Shown one piece after another: positions 17,493 through 24,327 of a stretch of 24,327 nucleotides of DNA (its first letter is position 1; each line of letters opens with the position of its first letter). The translations under genes were made by a program, and so were the position numbers. The notes under the pieces were generated by a model, which worked only from the letters and a program-made list of their open reading frames with translations, was not told the origin of the DNA and ran no database searches. The DNA comes from Zygnema cylindricum. Its lineage: Eukaryota; Streptophyta; Zygnematophyceae; Zygnematales; Zygnemataceae. The stretch covers positions 1 to 24,327 of the forward strand of contig JBBHKE010003130.1 of the NCBI GenBank assembly GCA_037447655.1, given 5' to 3'.

Positions 17493-17712
17493 TACACCGT
17501 GTGCCGCTATTAGTGTTGATGTTTTTTTCGCCACTTAAAACATCTTTTCTCTGTACACAACTGTCGGATTGTGGATCTGACGGCTTCGAATGAAAGGTTA
17601 GATTTTCAGCTTCCGATTGGCGGTCTCAAATTGAAAATTGGACAATTGTGTACGGAGAAAATATGTTTTAAGTGGCGGAAAAATGTCAGCACTAATAGCG
17701 ATACACGGTGTA
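17493..17712 (+). mobile_element. MITE copy 6 (220 bp), best-preserved copy
   Basis: The ends are TACACCGTGT and ACACGGTGTA. The left arm is CGCTATTAGTGTTGATG, then CGCCACTTAAAACATCTTTT. The right arm ends in GTTTTAAGTGGCGG, then CAGCACTAATAGCGATACAC. The inner arms carry GTCGGATTG and AATTGGACA. The core is TCCGATTGGCGGTCTC. It lies about 160 bp upstream of the start codon of the LRRNT gene. It is the best reference sequence for the family. Confidence 0.92.
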
Positions 17713-17820
17713 ACAATTCGACAGGAGGATATTTACTTATTTAGTATGGCTATTCGTGCGAACAAAGCATAAATTTTCGCACGGTTTGCACATTTTGTTC
17801 AAAGCACGCCGCGTGAATGG
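17713..17820. repeat. GTGCGAA/TTCGCAC-rich repeat, right of MITE copy 6
   Basis: Carries ATTCGTGCGAACAAAG and AATTTTCGCACGG, the counterpart of the left-hand flank of the MITE. Confidence 0.45.
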
Positions 17821-20445
17821 TTTATGGTTCGTACGTAATGTACTTTTCTCGTTTGATCTGCGTCACTTCTGTCGATCCGTACATAGGCGGACATAACCTT
17901 ATCTCCTCGGCGCGTTTCCGTCGAAATGTCCTTTCAACAATTGAACGGGACATTTTAGGGAGCCCTTTGCTAACTTTGCACCATGTTCGCGTCTTCAACT
18001 CTCCATTTCGCATTACGCTGCAATTAAGTGGAACACGGGAATCAACTCCTTTTTTTTACTTGTAAGGGTATAATTTAGTGGTTTTTAGGATCTTCCCAGA
18101 ATATATACGTGTTTAAAGGCATGTTCAAAAGCTTAAAATGATATAAAAAAACTTTATGTTTTCATCGGTTATTTGTAATCTCATTCCTTAGAAGTTGTCG
18201 CGTCACAAGCCGCCACGGCCTCGCGATGTCGCCCAAACCAGTCGGATTAGTGAGGACCACATCACCAAAGGTCTACCTAGCACTGTGAAGGCAAAACAAA
18301 GACAACTCGAGGGCTTCAAAGACCTGTGGATTGGGGACACGACGAATCATATGAGAAACCTCAAGCTTGACGATGTACCCAGTTTCACGCCATACTTTGC
18401 AAGAGCATCACGTACCATTTCACGAACGACAACTCGCTACCCCCACATATAAACAACAAAGCAAATGGATGCATTTGGCAATCAATATGCTGGTTACGTA
18501 CTCAAAGCGTGTTTCTTATAATTAGTGGGTGAGACGGACCCAAGCGTAGCCATGCTGCACTCAAGGCCTAAAGCCTTGACACAAATGCAAGCAAGCACGC
18601 AATTGAGCAAAAAGTAACGCCTCTAAGAGGTTTCAAAATTCGACAGTGACTAGTTGCTTTGATCGACCTAAAACTTAGTACATGCAAGATGGGATGGAAA
18701 AAGTGGGATGTGACCTAAGGCTTCTAGGGGCAAGAGTACACAAACCGTGTGAAGAGTTTGGTAAAATGGTAGTAATCCTTTCTTCACCTTAGAGACGAGA
18801 TGGGCTAAAACAAGGTGGTCATCAACAAAAAAGTTAGATGTTACGGCCGGCGCCACCAAATCCCAACCACCTAAGATAACAGATGGAGAAATACTAAAAC
18901 CGGGAATCAAACTTAAACCACTAGACGAGATTGGGAGACCAACTTGTTGACGGACTAACGGTTTCTCCATTGTACACCATGGCCAACTAGGTGGTGCAAC
19001 AAGTCACAATAATTAAACAATATCAAGACGTAGCTCACAACAACCATGATAAAAAACGTTATGTCCAAAAATAACGTGGAACGTTTGCACAAAGTGTTAT
19101 CAAAAACAACTTCAAGTACATTTAGTGTAGACAATAAAAAACACACAAGATACGCACAATTTTAAACGCTTTACGGAATCTGAAAATTTCCAAGCGACTA
19201 CAGTGGTTAGGCAAAGTCACAAGTCGAACAAAATGTCGCAGGGTACCTAAAGAGTTGGTTAAAAAGTAACAGATTCTGTTGAGATAACGTTGGTTTTGTC
19301 CATTTTTGCTAAAAAGTACTTTGCAACCAAATTCCGTTTGGACTTTTGAGGTGACAGTTGTATATTCAAAATTTGCGCAAGAATTCAAACTATAAAATCA
19401 AACCATTCTCCAAATTTTCCATTTTTTAGACGTAAACCGCATATATGAAAGAAAATGGAGAAGAAGTACCTTCAGATCAAATGTACATATATGTTTTTGT
19501 TTACGGAATATATGCCAATCTTGTGATTCGTAAATCTATTCGACAAAATCCAAAACGGAAACCTGTTGCAGAATGAAGCATGTAATTGACGCCTCTTATG
19601 ATCGCCATTTTTCGTCAAAGATATGGAATGTTCCTTTTTGCGTCTTTCGGTATATTCAGTCGTTGCAAGGATCTCTCTTGGTCGTGGGAACTGACACAAA
19701 CGACAAATAACTCCCTAAGACAATCTGACAGGGAATCATGTCCTTAAAAGAGAAGAGACTTTAAAAAGGAAATAGGAGTAATTGATTAAACATACAGTAG
19801 GGCTACCTGACAGCGTTTATTTTTCGGGCAATCCCTTTTTTTTTTTCGGCCTATTATAAGTCAGTTTTTTCCGATGGTTCACACGTGCTTCTTGCGTGCA
19901 CTCCTCCGAGTTTTAACATCTACCACCTTTACCAAGGTTAAATTTTTACTAATTCTGATTTTTTAATAGAAAGATAAAAGGGTATACTTACCTGCTGTAT
20001 GCAATTATTACTTAATGTACAAATGTCTCAGGTTACGGTACCAAAAAGTACAACAGTTTACAACAAAAAGTTGTACATTTACAAGTTCCACCTCAAAACG
20101 AGGATAACATTTTCTCCGGTATTTAATTACCTATCATACAGAGGAAACATTTTTTTTTTTTACGGCACCTGTTTTCTCCTCTAAAACAATCCTTTCTTTA
20201 TATGAAAGTACCCAAATCCACTATTTCTTTTCTGTCGTTTTTCTTATTCGCATCGTAAACCAAACTCCTTACATCTCATGGTAAAAAAACTATAAAATTA
20301 ACCTTTTTTAGTGCCAAAAATGTACCAATTTCCAGACCAATCTCCACTATCTCTCACTTTTTATGCAACATTTATTGACTCACCTACACCTAAAGTGAAT
20401 CAGAAGGTCACCATAAATAATATCCGCTATCCCCATTTATACACT
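17821..20445. other. Intergenic sequence, no gene supported
   Basis: Short frames occur at 18195-18452 (+, 85 codons) and 18668-18970 (-, 100 codons) with fairly even amino-acid composition. Neither has a domain I recognise or convincing splice partners. They may be remnants of a retrotransposon or lost gene. The rest is AT-rich. 19840-20450 probably includes the 3' UTR and downstream flank of the aldo/keto reductase gene. Confidence 0.4.
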
Positions 20446-23400
20446 CTATTTTGTTTGAAATATGTTTTGAATCATAGGTCTTGGTATTCTACTCGCCGCA
20501 TTGTCTAATTGGTCGATTTCGTCTTTTCCAAGTCGCCATCCGAGACTTCCCAAATTTTCTTCCGCTTGTTGTAAATTTTTTGCACCGGGAATCGGAATTG
20601 TTCCTTTACAAATGCACCAATTAATAGCCACCTGAAAACAACAACAACAACGTCAACAAATAAGTAAAGAATTAAAAATAAAAATAGAAACTAAAATAAA
20701 AGTAAAATTTTGAATCGAAATCAAAATCGAAATGGAAATCGAAATGAGAATTGAAATGGAAATTGAAATGGAAATCAAAGTCGAAATCAAAATCAAAATC
20801 AAAATCAAAATCAAAATCAAAATTCAAATCATAATAGAAAACACAAAAAGCAAATTTTGTTGTTTAAAAAGAACGACAAAATGAATGAATTAATCAATCA
20901 TGATATCATCACATTTCAGTGTTCCATTGCCTAAAGGATGAAAAGATAAGGTAATATTTTTTGGAATAAATGAAACTGGGTTTTAAAAAAAACAGCTTTT
21001 AACAGTAACTAAAACATGACGTTTTACTCATTCTTTTCGTTTGTTTGTTCATACTTGTTTTGAAGTACTAATAGTTTCTCAACTTCGAGAAAGAGGAACC
21101 GGTTACTTATCAATATTTTTGTTGAACGATTTGAGGATAACTCGACAACAAAAAACGAATTGGATTTAAAACTGGACTTAGAACTGGTATAGAGCTAACA
21201 TGTAAAATCAGAAACCCTAATACCCTTAAAATCCCCAAAAACCCTCAAACAAGCATTTATAAAATCACAAGACTCTAGAAAGACATGAAAAACTTATACT
21301 TTTTAAAACACTATAATTGTAAGGAAAAACAGTAACATTTGAACCAGCAAAAACAAAAAACAAAAATCAACTGAAAGAAACAAAAAGAAAGTCTTCTTTC
21401 AAACGGTTTTCAAATTTGAAGTTAAAAAAACAAAGAGAAAAGCAAAAGCCAAATCAAAAACAAAAACGCAAACGCAAACGCAAATGAAAACGAAAATGAA
21501 AACGAAAATGAAAACAAAAATGAAAACGGAAACAAAAACAAAATGAAACAGGAAAAGAAAAGGAAAAAGAAAAGTAAGAAAAAACCTGAGAAGGAGTCTT
21601 GTCGCGTCGAAATGCGATTTCATTTTGCAACCGAAGGAGAGGGTCGAGACCCGGAAGTATTTGCTTAAAAAGAATTCCTCTGAAAAAAGCAAAAAATAAA
21701 AGAAAAAAAACAATGTGATCCATTACTAATAATTGCTAAAACAAAACTATCAATGATAGAGAGTGGCAATAAGAAAAACAAAAACCCTTTAAAAAATTTC
21801 GTTCTCAAGGAAAAAACAGTAGTTATTGCTATTTGGGTATATAATATGTCTTTCTGTAATTTTGAACAATGCAAACTTCTCCTTGAAAACCCCTAAAAAG
21901 ATATTTGCGGTCACACACATAATCCGATGTATTTTTTACATTATATACGAAGGAGGAAACAAAAAGGAAAAGGAAAAATGGAAAAAGAAAAAGAAATAAA
22001 AAAAACAGGTAAACCTAAAAATAGACCCGCATCATGAATTTAAATAGTGGATAGTGATGCATCTAATAGATAGTGCGACGAAAAAAGTCAGGAAACCCTA
22101 TTTTTAGTGAGTTTGCCTTATTTGTCGGAGCTACATAGTCCGTACTATGCGACAAATGCGACGGAGCACTGTTCTTTGTCTTTCAGTGAGCAATTTGGTA
22201 CAGTCTAATATTAAATATAGTACTATATAATATACAGTCTATTTATAAATATAGTACTAAGAATATATTGACTTTACTGCCCATCGTTATTAGCTTTAAG
22301 CATTTTTTTGGCGATCAAAGATGCTTTAACTCTGTGATCGACCGTCTGCTTTCTTTTTTAATTTTTGTAGAAATCGAAAGGTAACAGTCTTACTCTTCCA
22401 TAGTGACATGATGTCACGATTGAAAATCGAAAAACTGGGTGATGAGAAAAAGTACTAAAAACCCTAAAAAAAAAATTAGCTCTAAAAACGATGTGCAGTG
22501 TAGTGTGGGGATTGGTTTCCTATTGGACAGTTGAAGTTGTGACAATCGTGCAGCTACAGAAAAAATAATATACATTGTAATAGATTATATAGTAAAAATC
22601 TATATTATTTGTTATAAAAGACAGACTGTTGCCATACTTACAATATAAATCAATATGGTACATTATATCACCAAGTAGATAACAAATGAATTAAACTTAA
22701 AATAGTGCAATAATTAGAGATGTAGCTCCAAAAGCGTAACGACAAAAAAAGGGGCGTAAAAGTACGGATGAAAAAGAAACAATAGAAAACCTACAAAAGT
22801 TTCATGCGTCCACGTGGATGAAAGGTCGTAAAATGCATACAACGTAAATAGTCATTTTAAACGAGTGATCTAAAATGAGCAAATATCTGCAAACATAAAG
22901 ACAAAATAAAGCTGGTATGACTTGAGTGCTTTGTTGATTATGGGGCATTCATTGCACTTTTATCCTACGGTACGAACGGAAACTTAGGATAATGCACAGA
23001 TTTAAAATCGCTTTTCGTCACATCCTGACACTTTCAAATGAAGTTATGCGACATCGACTGATGAGAAATAATGTGCATGTAACTAACAATGTAAAATCAT
23101 GTTGTGTATAATTATGTATATGTAAATATTCGTTTCTATGAAAATATTGTGAATGCCGCAAATGGCATCATACATTATGTCAAACTATATCGAATTACTT
23201 GAAGATCCCACGTAAAAAAGGTTTCGTTGCAATAATTATCGAGCTCTACCCAAGGACGAAATGGAACTGTACTACATTGGAAAAATGGACATTATACTAC
23301 ATTGAAAAGATGGATACTGTACTATATTGATAAAATTAATGTTGGGTATCGATGGCCCCTCGCAGATATTCGATATGTACCGAAACTTGGGTACCCGATA

Positions 23401-24327
23401 ATCGATATATCGCTTCGATACATCGAGGAGCTTAATATCGCGATATTTCTGTGATATATCAGCCGATATCACGATATATTTCAGTCGGGATATATCGAAG
23501 TGACGCTAGGTCAATTTTTTTTCCCAACCCCCCCCCCCTTTCCCCCCATAATAATGTTGAGGATCGGCGATATTCAACATATCGCATGGGCGCCAAAGTG
23601 AAAACTTTGGTTAAATGGCCAAGCCGGGGATTGAACCCGGGACCTTGTGTTAGCCGTACACTAGCTCTACCAACTGAGCTACCCGGCCGATTGTGCATGC
23701 AAGCGCCTGAAACCGAATTTACGGCAATGAACGGCGCACTGGCAGAACCAGCATTTACTGCGATACACACGTTTGGAGTCCGAAGTGGACATTCCTCCAA
23801 CAGCAAAGATATTCCGTACGATTGATATTCTGTACGATTTTCCGTACTGGATCTGTACGGACACCCACCTTTTACCAAATATATCGCGATATAATATGTT
23901 GGTCCCGGTACGATATATCGAGGCCTCTGACCGATCGATAATCGATATATCGAATATCGAACTTATCGCGATATGATTTTACCCGATACCCAACATTAGA
24001 TGAAATGGTACTGTACTATATTGACAAAATGGTACTAGACAATATTGACAAAATAGAACTGTACTATGTAGACCAAATGGTACTGTAACATATTGACAAA
24101 ATAGTATTGAACCATGTAGACAAAATTGTCCTGTACTATATAGACAAAATGGTATTGTACTACACAGATAAAATCACATCGTACAAAAATCGTACTCTGC
24201 TATACATTGCTGTACGATAACAAAATAAAAAACCCTAAAAGAGAAGCTTTCCCTCACCTAGGTCCTTTGGGAGTATTAGTCGGAGAATATTTTCCAGTTA
24301 ACATTCCGAGACCGAGGGGAGAATAGG
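20446..24327 (-). CDS. Plastid-type aldo/keto reductase, C-terminal three exons (5' part beyond the right edge)
   Basis: Minus-strand exons: 24327-24258 (runs off the edge), 21679-21586 and 20631-20446, with GT-AG introns of 2,578 and 954 bp in phases 2 and 0. The joined protein reads YSPLGLGMLTGKYSP...GPRGILFKQILPGLDPL...TPSQVAINWCICKGTIPIP and ends NIFQTK before TAG at 20448. The YSPLGLGMLTGKY and AINWC-KGT-PIPGAKN segments are aldo/keto reductase core. IPIPGAKN belongs to the NADP-binding end of the barrel, and the tail MIQNIFQT is that of the plant plastid enzymes related to Arabidopsis At1g06690, as I recall it. Family members reduce aldehydes and ketones with NADPH; the physiological substrate here is unknown. 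The catalytic Asp/Tyr/Lys/His lie in exons outside the window. No frameshift is seen in the visible 116 codons. The large intron hosts a transposon. Confidence 0.95.
20706..20830. repeat. AAATCR hexamer repeat in the last intron of the reductase gene
   Basis: About twenty units of AAATCG, AAATGG or AAATCA in phase, ending in six perfect AAATCA/AAAATC units. Confidence 0.9.
21440..21575. repeat. AAACGN hexamer repeat in the same intron
   Basis: Roughly twenty units of AAACGC, AAAACG, AAAATG or AAACAA in phase. It is next to the 5' splice site of exon 21679-21586. It is unrelated in start position to the other hexamer tract but similar in style. Confidence 0.88.
22121..22156. other. Short imperfect hairpin
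   Basis: TTTGTCG (22121-22127) and CGACAAA (22150-22156) enclose CATAGT-ccgt-ACTATG, with a six-base bulge on the left side. It lies in the intron of the reductase gene and may be a transposon relic. Confidence 0.5.
22199..22270. repeat. Two-unit AT-rich tandem duplication
   Basis: ACAGTCTAATATTAAATATA and ACAGTCTATTTATAAATATA, each followed by GTACTA, repeat about 38 bp apart. Confidence 0.7.
22272..23258. other. Rest of the large reductase intron, nothing recognised
   Basis: AT-rich intronic sequence. An inverted pair AAATAATATA...TATATTATTT near 22562-22610 with inner AGATT/AATCT could form a stem. No coding exon of the reductase is detected here. Confidence 0.5.
23259..23336. repeat. 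Left part of a ~29-bp tandem array
   Basis: Imperfect units of the type AAATGGAACTGTACTACATT occur about three times before the transposon insertion at 23337. Confidence 0.8.
23339..23996. mobile_element. 658-bp inverted-repeat element (GATATATCG family), TA-flanked
   Basis: The left end ATGTTGGGTATCG and the right end CGATACCCAACAT are perfect 13-bp inverted repeats, each flanked by TA. Both arms, roughly 120-170 bp long, are filled with GATATATCG, CGATAATCGATATATCG and TATCGCGATA words and are loosely inverted copies of each other. The middle holds a tRNA-like gene. No transposase is seen. TA duplication and this architecture fit a Tc1/mariner-type non-autonomous element, by inference. It interrupts a tandem array. 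Confidence 0.85.
23617..23688 (-). tRNA. tRNA-like gene inside a transposon (apparent anticodon GGC), probably a pseudogene or pol III module
   Basis: The 72-nt minus-strand sequence fits a cloverleaf. The acceptor stem GGCCGGG pairs with CTTGGCC (two G-U pairs). The D arm is GCTCAGTTGGTAGAGC. The T arm is CCGGGTTCAATCCCCGG with a perfect stem. The A box (TAGCTCAGTTGG) and B box (GGTTCAATCCC) are consensus-like. The anticodon stem AGTGT/ACACA has one mismatch at its base. The loop ACGGCTA has C where T33 is nearly universal and T at position 37 instead of a purine. The apparent anticodon GGC (Ala) is normally not used by eukaryotic nuclear genes. These oddities suggest it is not a working tRNA. 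Confidence 0.6.
23997..24190. repeat. Right part of the ~29-bp tandem array
   Basis: About six imperfect units of the type AAATGGTACTGTACTATATT with GACAA linkers, continuing the array left of the transposon. Confidence 0.85.

Noticed and set aside
18195-18452. 85-codon plus-strand frame with even composition
   Set aside because: It starts at a non-ATG codon and matches no family I know. Possibly a relic, but not supported as a gene.
18668-18970. 100-codon minus-strand frame starting at an ATG
   Set aside because: Considered as a retrotransposon remnant, but no reverse transcriptase, integrase, protease or LTR pair is visible nearby.

Overview
The window looks like nuclear DNA of a green plant (streptophyte), probably not a flowering plant. 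Three things support this. The minus-strand gene at the right edge encodes the C-terminal part of a plastid-type aldo/keto reductase ending in the plant-specific tail MIQNIFQT. The tRNA-Glu(CTC) is of the plant nuclear type. The protein genes carry GT-AG introns, and one encodes a plant LRRNT domain. The DNA is AT-rich, gene-poor and full of small DNA transposons and low-complexity tracts. Nothing suggests bacterial operons, CRISPR or phage.

Layout. 1-1480 (+): last two exons of an uncharacterised gene with a W-G-x-x-x-T ... GPYDG ... GDY ... NWGTFV pattern. 3879-3950 (+): tRNA-Glu(CTC). 7631-8875 (-): intron-less F-box/leucine-rich-repeat protein. 9042-14640: dense transposon and repeat field, holding MITEs, a hAT-like element nested in another hAT-like element, a TA-flanked element with a perfect terminal inverted repeat, and a six-unit 91-bp tandem array abutting a tRNA-Cys-like fragment. 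15493-17330 (-): four exons that splice in phase into a short secreted LRRNT protein (185 aa). 17408-17815: a MITE nested in other repeat sequence. 17816-20445: no gene recognised. 20446-24327 (-): last three exons of the aldo/keto reductase. Its large intron holds a 658-bp inverted-repeat element with an internal tRNA-like gene, inserted into a tandem array.

The protein genes show no sign of working together; they are separate eukaryotic transcription units. The most interesting content is the repeat biology. One MITE family has six copies in about 15 kb, in both orientations. One hAT-like element has an exact 8-bp target duplication, and its sister copy preserves the empty site of a second nested insertion. 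Two transposon families share the same end-to-end junction in two places. A tRNA-like gene with an anticodon unusual for eukaryotes lies inside an inverted-repeat element. No complete transposase gene is visible, so all of these elements appear non-autonomous.

All calls come from reading the sequence. Family names rest on motif recognition, not on searches.
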